A stretch of 50,416 nucleotides of DNA, taken from NCBI GenBank assembly GCA_964594045.1, contig CAZQKR010000029.1, forward strand, positions 1 through 50,416, given 5' to 3'. Within the stretch, counting starts at the first letter, position 1; the number at the start of each line of letters is the position of its first letter. Below, piece after piece: positions 36,415 through 45,320 of the stretch. This DNA comes from UBA2365 sp964594045. Its GTDB lineage: Bacteria > Bacteroidota > Bacteroidia > Chitinophagales > Saprospiraceae. The notes under the pieces were generated by a model. That model did not search any database and had not been told where the DNA came from. It saw only the letters and a list, made by a program, of their open reading frames with translations. Both the position numbers and the translations under genes were made by a program.

Positions 36415-37323
36415 ATGAACATCCAATTGAACACATTACAGGTTTTTGCAGCTATTGCAGCGTTGATCATGCTTAGCATTTTTGTGACCGGAACCCTGAG
36501 ATGGATAATGAAGCGGGCTGGTGAACGATTGTCTGCCACCAGGATTAAGGGCGTTTTACCGGCTTTTTCTATAAAGGAAAGAAACAAATATTCACAGGTG
36601 AATGCTTACAGATTTACCGGAATTCTTTTGAAGTATGGATTGGTTGTTGCGCTCAGCGTATCCTTGCTTGCATTAAGCTGGACTATTTTTGAAAAACCGG
36701 TTTATATACCTGGAGGTACTCTCGAGATGGAGGAGGTCATTGAGCATATACCCAGAACCGCAGAGCTTCCCAGGCCTTTGCCTCCGCCTCCGCCGGCAGA
36801 AATAGAAACTGTTCATGAAAGTGTGGATCTGGAAAATTCACCGGATTTTATATCCATGGATTTGGAAACAGAAGATGCCATGCTGAGATTTGAAACTCAG
36901 GAACCTTCTCTTCCTCCACCACCGCCCCCGCCTCCTCCCAAATCGGATAATGCTCCATTTGTAAGAATCGCTGAGTATATGCCCAGGTTTCCGGGATGCG
37001 AGGATGCAACAATGTCCAATAAAGAGAAAGATGAATGTGCAAGACAAAAAATGCTGGAATACATCTATAAAAATCTGAAATACCCTGTTTTAGCTAGGGA
37101 AACCAACGTGGAAGGAACAGTTGTGATCCAGTTTGTGGTTGATCGCGAAGGTTGGATCGAATCCGTTAACATTGTCAGGGACATAGGTGGTGGTTGCGGA
37201 GAAGCAGCAGCTTTAGTAGTTAAGGGAATGAATGGGCTGGACGAACGCTGGACTCCCGGTAAACAAAGAGGCAGACCAGTAAATGTGCTTTATACTTTGC
37301 CGGTTAAGTTTCAGTTGCAATGA
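36415..37323 (+). CDS. Energy transducer TonB (second paralog)
   Basis: This 302-residue paralog of the preceding tonB has the same layout: N-terminal helix, second hydrophobic segment (YGLVVALSVSLLALSW), two proline-rich stretches, then a TonB C-terminal domain from YIYKNLKYPVLARETNVEG to VLYTLPVKFQLQ. The C-terminal domains of the two are very similar, while the middle parts differ: the second has shorter proline runs and a more acidic linker. The two probably arose by tandem duplication, and the divergent linkers suggest different receptor partners or expression conditions. A separate promoter is likely because a terminator precedes it. Confidence 0.93.
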   Translation: MNIQLNTLQVFAAIAALIMLSIFVTGTLRWIMKRAGERLSATRIKGVLPAFSIKERNKYSQVNAYRFTGILLKYGLVVALSVSLLALSWTIFEKPVYIPGGTLEMEEVIEHIPRTAELPRPLPPPPPAEIETVHESVDLENSPDFISMDLETEDAMLRFETQEPSLPPPPPPPPPKSDNAPFVRIAEYMPRFPGCEDATMSNKEKDECARQKMLEYIYKNLKYPVLARETNVEGTVVIQFVVDREGWIESVNIVRDIGGGCGEAAALVVKGMNGLDERWTPGKQRGRPVNVLYTLPVKFQLQ

Positions 37324-37587
37324 CCAGGAATTAAACGGTAAATGTTCCCGTTCACTGGTAAGGGCATTTTTCAAATTTTCTTGCACAACTATTAATTGAT
37401 TTTTTATTAAATCCGGATTGAAAAATTTACCTTGCTGAAAATTAATTCATGAAATCTAAATGAAAAACATGCTGGCCTTTTTTCACCAACCAGACATAAA
37501 TGTGGTAAATGCTGGTATGCGAACACAAGATCAGTATTTTCATCAAAAATTCCATTTGGCCAAAAAAAACAAATAATAAGCTTACAT

Positions 37588-38526
37588 ATGAAAGCATTGG
37601 TAATCACTAAATATGGCGGACCAGAGGTTCTGGCGATCAGGGATATGCCTGTACCGGATATCAAAGATGATCAGGTTCTGGTCAAAATTCACTATGCGGG
37701 GATCAACCCGGTGGATTTTAAAATTCGCAAAGGCATGGTCTTTTTCATAACAGGCTTCAGCTTTCCAAAAATTCCGGGTGGCGATATTGCCGGAATAGTG
37801 GAAAAAGCTCCGGAAGGCAGTCAATTCAGGCCAGGAGACAGGGTTTTTGCCATGTTGAATTTTAAGGGTGGCGGATACGCTGAATATGCAGCCGTACCTT
37901 CTGCCTGGCTTTGCAAAATACCTGATCTGATGGATTTGAGAGAAGCTGCAGCTATCCCATTGGCTGGATTGACCGCATTACAGTCTCTAAAATATCATGG
38001 CAGGATCGGTAATGGTTCCAGAGTGTTGATCAACGGTGCATCCGGAGGAGTTGGTCATCTCGCTGTTCAGATAGCGAAATGGTACGGCGCAGATGTTACT
38101 GCTGTTTGCAGTGGAAAAAATGCAGGCTGGGTCAAGTCTTTGGGTGCTGACAGGGTGGTGGATTACACCGTTCAAAATCCGATGGAATTAAAAGAAAAAT
38201 TCGATATCGTTTTTGATGCTGTAGCAAAATTGCCGGTGTTCAAAGCAGGTAATTTGCTTGAAGAGCAAGGCGTTTATATATCCACCATGCCTTTACCACA
38301 AATATTCATCCGGCAGTTTTTAAATAGGTTCACTGCCAAAAAATATTTCGCCATCATGGCAAAACCCGGAAAGGAAGACCTGGAAATATTATCATCCATG
38401 ATCCGTGAAAAAGCACTGTTTCCTTCTATTGAGAAGGTGTTTTCACTGGCAGAAGGACAGGAAGCGCACCGGAAAATGGAAACCGAGCGTGTAAAGGGAA
38501 AACTGGTTTTCGATTTGAGCATTTAA
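37588..38526 (+). CDS. Quinone oxidoreductase-like NADPH-dependent MDR protein
   Basis: This 312-residue medium-chain reductase lacks the zinc ligands of alcohol dehydrogenases. The N-terminal GroES-like domain has the motif PVDFKIRKG and GGDIAGIVEKA. The Rossmann domain has the dinucleotide motif NGASGGVGHLAVQIAKWYG. Such enzymes reduce quinones or alpha,beta-unsaturated carbonyls using NADPH. The substrate is not predictable. It is a single gene, convergent with ftsH. Confidence 0.9.
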   Translation: MKALVITKYGGPEVLAIRDMPVPDIKDDQVLVKIHYAGINPVDFKIRKGMVFFITGFSFPKIPGGDIAGIVEKAPEGSQFRPGDRVFAMLNFKGGGYAEYAAVPSAWLCKIPDLMDLREAAAIPLAGLTALQSLKYHGRIGNGSRVLINGASGGVGHLAVQIAKWYGADVTAVCSGKNAGWVKSLGADRVVDYTVQNPMELKEKFDIVFDAVAKLPVFKAGNLLEEQGVYISTMPLPQIFIRQFLNRFTAKKYFAIMAKPGKEDLEILSSMIREKALFPSIEKVFSLAEGQEAHRKMETERVKGKLVFDLSI

Positions 38527-38540
38527 TCATATAATCAATT

Positions 38541-38571
38541 GAAGAACAAGTTGTTAAACAACTTGTTCTTC
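38541..38571. terminator. Hairpin between the convergent MDR and ftsH genes
   Basis: A perfect 13-bp stem (gaagaacaagttg pairing with caacttgttcttc) has a five-base loop. It lies just after the MDR gene stop and includes the ftsH stop codon. Neither side has a T run, so it may act as a shared 3' stabiliser or a weak bidirectional terminator. Confidence 0.5.
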
Positions 38572-40518
38572 ATGATGTTCGGGATCAAGAAGGGGCTTAT
38601 CCTCTGCGAAAGGACGTTTGCCTATCAGTTTTTCCAGATCAGATTTCAGGATCACTTCCTTCTCCAGAAGCGTTTTGGCAACCAGATCCAGTTCTGTTCT
38701 TTTTTCTTTCAATAATTCCTGAGCGCGCAGGTATTGTGATTCCACCAATTTGCGAACTTCTCCGTCGATCATGGAAGAAGTTGCCTCTGAATAGGGTTTA
38801 TTATAGGATTCCTTTGACATACCATAGAAAGAAACGTTGCCCACTTCGTCATTCATACCATAGACCATGATCATGCCATACGCCAGTTGGGTCACCTGAT
38901 CAAGGTCATTCTGGGCGCCTGTAGATATTTTATCGAAAACGATCTTTTCAGCTGCACGACCACCAAAAGTCATACACATACGGTCCAGCAACTGCTCTTT
39001 TCTGATGATGTATTCCTCTTTTGGCAGGTATTGGGCATATCCTAAAGTGCCTATACCTCTCGGGACGATGGTAACTTTCAGGAGAGGTGAAGCATGTTCC
39101 AGATACCAGCCACAGATCGCATGACCGGCTTCGTGATATGCGATGATCTCCTTCTCTTTTGGAGAGATCAGTTTGTGTTTCTTTTCAAGACCGCCGATGA
39201 TCCTGTCCAACGCATAGTTGAAATCATCCAGTTCAACAAAATTCTTGTTGCGTCTTGCGGCTACCAATGCGGCTTCATTGCACACATTGGCAATATCTGC
39301 GCCGGCAAAACCCGGAGTCATTTCAGCGAGATATTTGGATGTGACTTCTTCACTGATCTTGATGGGCTGAAGATGTACATTGAAAATTTCTTCCCTTCCT
39401 TTCAAATCAGGAAGATCTATTCCGATCTGCCTGTCAAACCTGCCAGGACGCAGTAAAGCATTGTCCAGAATATCGGGCCGGTTGGTGGCAGCCATCAGGA
39501 TCACTCCTTTATCCGTGCTGAAACCATCCATTTCCACGAGCAATTGGTTAAGTGTATTCTCCCTTTCATCATTACCGCCCTGCATGGGACCTTTACCCCT
39601 TGAGCGGCCGATCGCATCAATTTCATCAATAAAAACGATGCAAGGAGCTTTTTCCCTGGCTTGTTTGAACAGGTCTCTCACCCTCGAGGCACCCACACCC
39701 ACGAACATCTCGACAAAATCAGATCCGGAAATCGAGAAAAACGGTACTTCGGCTTCTCCGGCAACTGCCTTGGCCAGCAATGTTTTACCTGTTCCCGGAG
39801 GGCCAACCAGCAGAACACCTTTTGGAATTTTTCCGCCAAGGGCTGTATATTTTTTAGGTTTTTTTAGAAAATCCACGACTTCCATCACTTCTTCCTTGGC
39901 TTCTTCCAGGCCCGCCACATCCTTGAAAGTGACATTGATATCCGCTTTTTTGTCGAATAAAGTTGCTTTGGATTTACCAATGCTGAAAATTTGCCCGCCG
40001 GGGCCTCCCGCACCACCGGCCATCCTTCTCATGAAAAACATCCAGAGTCCAACAATAATGAGAATAGGCAGCAGCCAGTTGAATATGGGTCCAACCCAGT
40101 TTTGTTTGGTTTTGTAAACCGGATCGATCAGTTTCTTTTCCTGGTTGATCTCCTTGATCAACTCGTCAAAAGTCCTTACATCACCTAGTTCAAAAGTAAA
40201 ATGCGGACCTTTGGGATCGACCTTAGACTGTTCTTTTTCCTCAATGTATTTATTTAATTTGTCCTTTTTTAAAAACACATTCACATAGGATTTATTGATC
40301 ACTTCCACCTTTTCAACCGCAGTGTCGCGGGCCATTTCTTCAAACTTATTCATGGTGATCTCCTTAGTGTCATTGTTGGTATAGACAAAAAGGTTCAGCA
40401 GGATTGCGCCAACAATTATGAATCCATATATCCAGAGAGACCTGTTGTTGGGCTTTGGCGGTTCTCTGTCTTTACCCATGTTGGGCTGTTCGTCGTTTTT
40501 ATTTTTATCTTCAATCAT
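38554..40518 (-). CDS. ftsH: ATP-dependent zinc metalloprotease FtsH
   Basis: This membrane-anchored AAA+ protease degrades misfolded membrane proteins and short-lived regulators. Two membrane helices (about 28-46 and 145-163) flank a periplasmic domain. The AAA module has Walker A GPPGTGKT at 239-246, Walker B FIDEID near 296-301 and the second region of homology RPGRFDRQI. The zinc protease motif HEAGH is at 462-466. Length 654 is typical for Bacteroidota. It follows rsfS by 26 nt and is probably co-transcribed with it. Confidence 0.98.
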   Translation of the reverse strand: MIEDKNKNDEQPNMGKDREPPKPNNRSLWIYGFIIVGAILLNLFVYTNNDTKEITMNKFEEMARDTAVEKVEVINKSYVNVFLKKDKLNKYIEEKEQSKVDPKGPHFTFELGDVRTFDELIKEINQEKKLIDPVYKTKQNWVGPIFNWLLPILIIVGLWMFFMRRMAGGAGGPGGQIFSIGKSKATLFDKKADINVTFKDVAGLEEAKEEVMEVVDFLKKPKKYTALGGKIPKGVLLVGPPGTGKTLLAKAVAGEAEVPFFSISGSDFVEMFVGVGASRVRDLFKQAREKAPCIVFIDEIDAIGRSRGKGPMQGGNDERENTLNQLLVEMDGFSTDKGVILMAATNRPDILDNALLRPGRFDRQIGIDLPDLKGREEIFNVHLQPIKISEEVTSKYLAEMTPGFAGADIANVCNEAALVAARRNKNFVELDDFNYALDRIIGGLEKKHKLISPKEKEIIAYHEAGHAICGWYLEHASPLLKVTIVPRGIGTLGYAQYLPKEEYIIRKEQLLDRMCMTFGGRAAEKIVFDKISTGAQNDLDQVTQLAYGMIMVYGMNDEVGNVSFYGMSKESYNKPYSEATSSMIDGEVRKLVESQYLRAQELLKEKRTELDLVAKTLLEKEVILKSDLEKLIGKRPFAEDKPLLDPEHHEEQVV

Positions 40519-40544
40519 GAATTGCTAAATTAATGGTCAAATGT

Positions 40545-40931
40545 TCAGACGTTTTCGATAGAGGTGATGACGGCATCATTCCATAAACCTTCAAGATTAT
40601 AAAAACTTCTTGCTTCAGGATGAAAAACATGTACAACCGTGTTGAAATAATCGACCAATACCCAGTTGGATTTGTTTTTTCCTTCTGTATGTAAAGGCCT
40701 GATGTGCATTTCCTCGTTCAACCGTTTGTATATATTGGCAGCAATAGCACTGACCTGAACGTAGGAATCTCCCTCACAAATGATGAAAAACTCTGCAGGC
40801 GCTCCTGAAATGCTTCTTAAATCCAGTTGTGTGATGTTTTTTCCTTTTATATCCTGAATGCTGTCAATAATTGTACTGTTCAACAATTGAAGGTCAATAG
40901 TGTTTAAGGAATCTGTTTTCTTAATACTCAA
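40545..40931 (-). CDS. rsfS: Ribosome silencing factor RsfS
   Basis: RsfS binds ribosomal protein uL14 and blocks subunit joining during starvation. The conserved core is visible: LDLRSISGAPAEFFIICEG, VQVSAIAANIYKRL, and NWVLVDYFNTVVHVFHPEAR. I prefer the TTG start at 40931 (128 residues) over the GTG at 40985. The family begins near this point, and a -7 promoter box at 40959-40966 would fall inside the longer version. ftsH follows after 26 nt. Confidence 0.9.
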   Translation of the reverse strand: MSIKKTDSLNTIDLQLLNSTIIDSIQDIKGKNITQLDLRSISGAPAEFFIICEGDSYVQVSAIAANIYKRLNEEMHIRPLHTEGKNKSNWVLVDYFNTVVHVFHPEARSFYNLEGLWNDAVITSIENV

Positions 40932-40958
40932 AGTTTTTAAGTTTTTATTACATTTACA

Positions 40959-40966
40959 CAAAAGTA
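40959..40966 (-). promoter_or_regulatory. Putative -7 box of rsfS-ftsH
   Basis: On the minus strand TACTTTTG matches TAnnTTTG and lies 28 nt before the preferred TTG start of rsfS. No TTG is found at the usual -33 spacing. The same octamer precedes the tadA and ABC exporter genes. Confidence 0.4.
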
Positions 40967-40998
40967 CACTAATTATTATTATCACGTATTCTCAGATT

Positions 40999-41721
40999 AT
41001 GCAGATCATCGGAAGTCACAGGATTTACCTCGAATACATTGATTCTACCAATACTTTTGCACAGGAATTGCTATCAAAAAGCAAACCAGTTGATGGAACT
41101 GTCATTTCGGCAGGTTTTCAAACGGCCGGTAAGGGTCAGGGCAGCAACAAATGGCAGAGTGAAGCCGGCAAAAACATACTTTTGTCATTTATACTTTATC
41201 CGGACTTTATCAGGGCATCCCGACAATTTTACCTGAGTATTTTTACGGCCAATGCAATCGTCTCCTGGCTGGATAAGTTGATCCCGCAACATCAGGTAAG
41301 GATCAAATGGCCAAATGACATTTATGCCGGTCATCTGAAAATCGGAGGTATGTTGATCCGGAATACACTGAAATCGGATCGCATTGAGCATTCCGTGATC
41401 GGTATCGGATTGAATGTGATGCAACAGGATTTTGGTGAGTTGGGCAATGCGGTTTCGCTTTCCATGCTTACTCCGTTGGATATGAACCTGGATAAATTAA
41501 CGGATGATCTGATCATGGAACTTGATCATTACTATCGTCTTCTGACCAATGGTAATTTTGCCTTACAAAAATCTGCCTTTGAAGAGAGAATGCTTCACCG
41601 TGGTGAAAAAGCTTCAGTTTCAACCAACGAAGGTACGGTGGAAGGAATTGTTATGGGTATAGGGGGTGACGGAAAAATTGTGATGAATGTGGATGGAGTG
41701 GTCAGGAAACTGGCACATTGA
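40999..41721 (+). CDS. birA: Biotin-[acetyl-CoA-carboxylase] ligase
   Basis: This enzyme attaches biotin to biotin carboxyl carrier protein by way of biotinyl-AMP. The 240-residue protein starting at the ATG at 40999 has only the catalytic domain and lacks the DNA-binding helix-turn-helix of E. coli BirA, so it is not expected to be a repressor. Motifs: STNTFAQELL, the biotin-binding loop GKGQGSNKWQS, KWPNDIYAGHLKIGG and IGIGLNV. A small SH3-like C-terminal domain follows. It is divergent from rsfS, and the starts are 67 nt apart. An ATG at 40900 would add residues overlapping rsfS and is rejected. Confidence 0.94.
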   Translation: MQIIGSHRIYLEYIDSTNTFAQELLSKSKPVDGTVISAGFQTAGKGQGSNKWQSEAGKNILLSFILYPDFIRASRQFYLSIFTANAIVSWLDKLIPQHQVRIKWPNDIYAGHLKIGGMLIRNTLKSDRIEHSVIGIGLNVMQQDFGELGNAVSLSMLTPLDMNLDKLTDDLIMELDHYYRLLTNGNFALQKSAFEERMLHRGEKASVSTNEGTVEGIVMGIGGDGKIVMNVDGVVRKLAH

Positions 41722-41944
41722 GAGTGAACAGTGAACAGTAATCAGTGAAGAGTGAACAGTGAATTGTATGTAGATGCCTGAAAAATGCCATAACAATTTA
41801 TAATTCAGGGTTAAATCAATTACTGATTACTGATTACAGATCACTCTTCACTCTTTGTAAATGCCTGAAAAATGACATAACAATTTATAATTCAGGGTTA
41901 AATCAATTATTGATCACTGATCACAGTTCACTATTCACAGTTCA
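41722..41944. repeat. Tandem 87-nt duplication inside inverted GTGAACAGT-type repeats
   Basis: An 87-nt unit occurs twice in tandem (41769-41855 and 41856-41942) with few differences; it contains atgcctgaaaaatg and ataacaatttataattcagg. On the left, 41722-41768 is built of gtgaacagtgaacagtaatcagtgaag-like short repeats. Their complements (ttcactattcacagttcact) end each 87-nt unit, so the whole gap can fold into a large hairpin. It separates the convergent birA and tadA genes. Confidence 0.85.
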
Positions 41945-42388
41945 CTAATTCCTTTTTTGCTCGAAAAACCTTTGAAGCAATGACCTGCTTTCTTCCTCCA
42001 TCAAACCGTATTCGATCTTTGTTTTGGGATGCAATACACCTTTTCCGAAACGCATATAGCCGTTTTTGTCGTCTGCAGCAGCAAAAACGATCCGGCTGAT
42101 CTTGGACCAGAAAAGCGCGGAAGCACACATCAGGCAAGGTTCCAATGTGATATATATCGTGCAGTCGGTCAGGTATTTGCTTCCTAAGAAATTGGCTGCA
42201 GAGGTGATGGCCAGCATTTCAGCATGTGCGGTAGGGTCTTTCAGGATCTCTACCTGGTTGTAAGCCTTGGCAATGATCTGGTCCTTTACAACTACCACAG
42301 CGCCCACCGGAACTTCATCCTGCTCAAATGCTTTTTTTGCTTCCTTCAAAGCTTCATTCATGAAATATCTGTCCGTGAATATCTCCAT
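41945..42388 (-). CDS. tadA: Nucleoside deaminase, probably tRNA adenosine deaminase TadA
   Basis: This is a zinc-dependent deaminase of 147 residues. TadA converts adenosine 34 of tRNA-Arg(ACG) to inosine. The zinc and catalytic motifs are HAEM (His ligand and proton-shuttling Glu) and PCLMC (two Cys ligands), and PVGAVVV precedes them as in TadA. The C-terminus (LHPKTKIEYGLMEEESRSLLQRFF) is also TadA-like. Related guanine deaminases share these motifs, so the substrate is likely but not certain. Confidence 0.88.
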   Translation of the reverse strand: MEIFTDRYFMNEALKEAKKAFEQDEVPVGAVVVVKDQIIAKAYNQVEILKDPTAHAEMLAITSAANFLGSKYLTDCTIYITLEPCLMCASALFWSKISRIVFAAADDKNGYMRFGKGVLHPKTKIEYGLMEEESRSLLQRFFEQKRN

Positions 42389-42414
42389 ATGCTATCAATT
42401 GAACTCAATTCAAA

Positions 42415-42422
42415 CAAAAGTA
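42415..42422 (-). promoter_or_regulatory. Putative -7 box of tadA
   Basis: On the minus strand TACTTTTG matches TAnnTTTG, 27 nt before the tadA start codon. The spacing is almost the same as that of the identical box ahead of rsfS. A -33 element is not clear. Confidence 0.4.
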
Positions 42423-42557
42423 TGATAATTCAGCAAACACATCGGTTTCAATTCATAAAAATGAATGCTTATCAATAAAAAACCGGCTTCCAGGGCAAAT
42501 TTTTGAGTGTTAAATCAAACTTAACCAAAGAAAATTTTTAAAACTTAACTGACTTAG

Positions 42558-42565
42558 TATATTTG
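42558..42565 (+). promoter_or_regulatory. Possible -7 box immediately before guaB
   Basis: TATATTTG fits TAnnTTTG perfectly but ends only 3 nt before the guaB ATG. If used, the transcript would be leaderless or nearly so. It may be a chance match in AT-rich DNA. Confidence 0.25.
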
Positions 42566-42568
42566 CAG

Positions 42569-44053
42569 ATGGAAAATACAAATACTACTCAGACTTCCTT
42601 TATTCAGGAAAAACTTACCTTTGATGATGTTCTTTTGGTGCCTGCCTATTCAGAGGTTTTGCCTAATGAAGTGGATACTTCCTCTTTTTTCTCCCGAAAT
42701 GTGCGTTTGAATATTCCAATGGCTTCCGCAGCGATGGACACGGTGACTGAATACCAGTTGGCCATCAGCCTCGCCAGGGAAGGAGGTATTGGCATTATTC
42801 ACAAGAATATGTCATTTGAAGCTCAGGCTGAACATGTGCGGAAGGTCAAAAGGTCCGAAAGCGGGATGATACTGGATCCCATCACCATGACTGTGGATCG
42901 CACTGTCCAGGAGGCACTCAATCTCATGAAAATGCATAAGATCGGTGGTATTCCGGTGGTAGATGAACAGGAGAGGCTGGTCGGGATCTTGACTAATCGC
43001 GATCTCAGATTTCAGGAGGATCTGGATCAACCGGTCAGCAACCTGATGACCAAGGAAAACCTGATCACCGCACCGGTGGGAACCAACCTGGAAAAAGCCA
43101 AATATATCCTTCAGAAATACCGTATTGAAAAACTGCCAGTAGTGGATGAAAACAACAGGCTGGCAGGGCTTATCACCTATAAAGATATCCTCAAACTCAG
43201 GGATTATCCCAATTCAGTGAAGGATTCGTTTGGTCGGTTGCTGGTTGGCGCAGCTGTGGGCATTTCAAAAGATACCCATGACCGGGTTGAAGCCCTGGTG
43301 CAGGTTGGCGTTGATGTGATCATAGTGGATACAGCCCATGGCCATTCAAAAGGAGTGCTTGACATGGTGAGATACATTAAGAAAAAGTATCCTCAGATCG
43401 ATGTGGTAGGTGGAAATATTGCTACGGGCGATGGGGCAAAGGCACTTGTAGAAGCCGGTGCTGACGGCGTAAAAGTTGGGGTTGGTCCGGGAAGTATCTG
43501 TACGACTAGGATCGTTGCCGGAGTTGGTGTACCACAGTTGTCTGCCATTATGGATGCAGCCAGGGCAATAGAAGGTACGGGAGTACCTGTGATCGCAGAC
43601 GGAGGTATTCGTTTCACAGGAGATCTGGCTAAAGCTATTGTGGCAGGGGCGAGTTCGATCATGGCGGGGTCTTTGTTTGCCGGAGTGGATGAGGCGCCGG
43701 GTGAAACCATCATTTTCCAGGGCAGGAAATTCAAGGTTTACCGTGGAATGGGTTCATTGGGTGCCATGGCAAGGGGTTCAAAGGACCGTTATTTCCAGGA
43801 GGCGGAAGAAGACAATAACAAACTGGTCCCTGAAGGCATCGAAGGTAAAGTGCCTTACAAAGGTTATCTTTCAGAAGTGATGGTTCAATATATCGGTGGT
43901 CTGAAAGCCGGGATGGGTTATACTGGTTCCAGAAATATTGAGGAACTCAAAAAAGCGAAATTTGTGCGGATCACTTCCGCGGGAGTTACGGAAAGTCATC
44001 CGCATGATGTGGCGATCACTAAGGAATCACCCAATTATTCGACCAAATTTTAA
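42569..44053 (+). CDS. guaB: Inosine-5'-monophosphate dehydrogenase
   Basis: This enzyme oxidises IMP to XMP with NAD+, the first committed step of GMP synthesis. The 494-residue form starts at the ATG at 42569; a TTG two codons upstream is less likely. The TIM barrel is interrupted by two CBS domains at about 95-210 that usually bind adenine or guanine nucleotides. The catalytic cysteine is C311 in GPGSICTTRIVAGVG. The mobile flap and C-terminal motif (YRGMGSLGAM) are intact. It is a single gene. Confidence 0.98.
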   Translation: MENTNTTQTSFIQEKLTFDDVLLVPAYSEVLPNEVDTSSFFSRNVRLNIPMASAAMDTVTEYQLAISLAREGGIGIIHKNMSFEAQAEHVRKVKRSESGMILDPITMTVDRTVQEALNLMKMHKIGGIPVVDEQERLVGILTNRDLRFQEDLDQPVSNLMTKENLITAPVGTNLEKAKYILQKYRIEKLPVVDENNRLAGLITYKDILKLRDYPNSVKDSFGRLLVGAAVGISKDTHDRVEALVQVGVDVIIVDTAHGHSKGVLDMVRYIKKKYPQIDVVGGNIATGDGAKALVEAGADGVKVGVGPGSICTTRIVAGVGVPQLSAIMDAARAIEGTGVPVIADGGIRFTGDLAKAIVAGASSIMAGSLFAGVDEAPGETIIFQGRKFKVYRGMGSLGAMARGSKDRYFQEAEEDNNKLVPEGIEGKVPYKGYLSEVMVQYIGGLKAGMGYTGSRNIEELKKAKFVRITSAGVTESHPHDVAITKESPNYSTKF

Positions 44054-44133
44054 TTGGTCTTCAGAATCTAATGTTTTGTTAGCAATGAATTGCCGGCCGC
44101 TTTAGCTGCCGGATATATTTGAGATATTGCATG

Positions 44134-44171
44134 GGCTTTAGCCAAAAACAGCTAAGCATTTGGCAAAAGCC
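44134..44171. terminator. Inverted repeat between guaB and the cysteine-cluster gene
   Basis: Arms ggctttagccaaa and tttggcaaaagcc pair at 12 of 13 positions across a 12-nt loop. The upstream stretch near 44091-44112 has a second small inverted element (ccggc...gccgg). The gap lies between convergent genes, so this could be a bidirectional terminator or a member of a dispersed palindrome family. Confidence 0.45.
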
Positions 44172-44263
44172 TGGTTTAATAATTCTACAGCATCCAACCC
44201 ATAAATGGGGCGGCATTTGAATAAATGCGTCAAAATTAATTTTACATAACACTAATTTGAGTA

Positions 44264-44800
44264 TTAAATTAGGCTTTTTGATTGTCTGATCGCTGAATCG
44301 ATTTTCACCAAAATATGATAAACCGCGGGACAGATCGACGCATTTGCCAGATGTAGTTTCTTTTTACGTCTGAAACCTGGTGCATCCGTGTGCGGATATT
44401 CCCGGCAGGCGGTGGGTCGCACTTCATATATCTGACACAGGCTGTTTTCACCTAAAAACACGCAAGGTACTTTTTTGAAAGACATTTCACCGTCAATATC
44501 CGTGAGCGTGAATTTCATTTTGAACTGATTCGGGCTGATCTTCAAAAATGAAGCGATCCTTTTGATATCCGCCGGCAGGATAATGGGTGGCGTGGTTTTG
44601 CAACAGTTGGCACATTGCGTGCAGTCAATCACCCCGAAAACCTGTTGATGGACATCTGATGCCATTTGGTCCAGCAAACTTCCATGCAGGTTTTTTTGCT
44701 CAAAAATGTTCTCTGCCAGACCTTGGGCGTCAGATCTGTGTTTTTGCCATTCCAGGAACAGTTCCTGATGTGTTGTTTTTTTTTGTGATTGCTTACCCAT
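44264..44800 (-). CDS. YkgJ-type cysteine cluster protein
   Basis: This 178-residue protein has the CxxCxxCC signature (CTQCANCC) and later cysteines in PCVFLGENSLCQIYEVRPTACREYP, the typical layout of the zinc- or iron-chelating YkgJ/CxxCxxCC family. These proteins are predicted to bind a metal or iron-sulfur cluster; a precise role is not established. The N-terminal 50 residues are helical and charged. It is divergent from tsaE. Confidence 0.85.
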   Translation of the reverse strand: MGKQSQKKTTHQELFLEWQKHRSDAQGLAENIFEQKNLHGSLLDQMASDVHQQVFGVIDCTQCANCCKTTPPIILPADIKRIASFLKISPNQFKMKFTLTDIDGEMSFKKVPCVFLGENSLCQIYEVRPTACREYPHTDAPGFRRKKKLHLANASICPAVYHILVKIDSAIRQSKSLI

Positions 44801-44879
44801 ATTCCTGACTAAATTAAAACATTTCAGCAGAGAATCGAAAAATTCTGTTATTTTGCAAATATTATTCAGGACAAAACCA

Positions 44880-45302
44880 ATGGAAAAGCAATTTTTATCC
44901 CGAAGCTTGTCCGATCTGAAGCAGGTAGCGGAATTTATCGTCCAATTGATGGACGATTACACCATATTTTTACTTGAAGGCAATCTGGGTGCCGGAAAAA
45001 CGACACTGATCCAAAAAGTATGTGAATTATTGCATTCAAGGGATGTGGTGGTCAGCCCGACTTTTTCACTGATCAATCCATACCATACAGACAAAGGTTA
45101 CCTGTACCACATGGATATGTATCGCATCAAATCCAGGGAAGAGGCCATTGATTTTGGCATTGAAGAGTACCTTTGGGAGGACAATTATTGTTTTATAGAA
45201 TGGCCACAGATCATCACGGAACTGTTACCTGAAAAATTTGTACAAATACAGATCACTCTTCAACCGGATGAGTCACGACTGTTCCTGATCACCGCCAATT
45301 AA
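44880..45302 (+). CDS. tsaE: tRNA threonylcarbamoyladenosine biosynthesis ATPase TsaE
   Basis: TsaE works with TsaB and TsaD to make the t6A modification at position 37 of ANN-decoding tRNAs. The 140-residue form starts at the ATG at 44880; an upstream TTG is unlikely. Walker A is EGNLGAGKTTL, and the motifs SPTFSLINPY, LYHMDMYRI and FIEWP are standard for the family. The alanine dehydrogenase gene begins 18 nt downstream and is probably co-transcribed. Confidence 0.95.
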   Translation: MEKQFLSRSLSDLKQVAEFIVQLMDDYTIFLLEGNLGAGKTTLIQKVCELLHSRDVVVSPTFSLINPYHTDKGYLYHMDMYRIKSREEAIDFGIEEYLWEDNYCFIEWPQIITELLPEKFVQIQITLQPDESRLFLITAN

Positions 45303-45320
45303 CAAGCAAAACCAACGAAA

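Noticed and set aside
40932..40985. Longer RsfS from a GTG start
   Set aside because: The added residues are not family-like, and a good -7 box lies within them.
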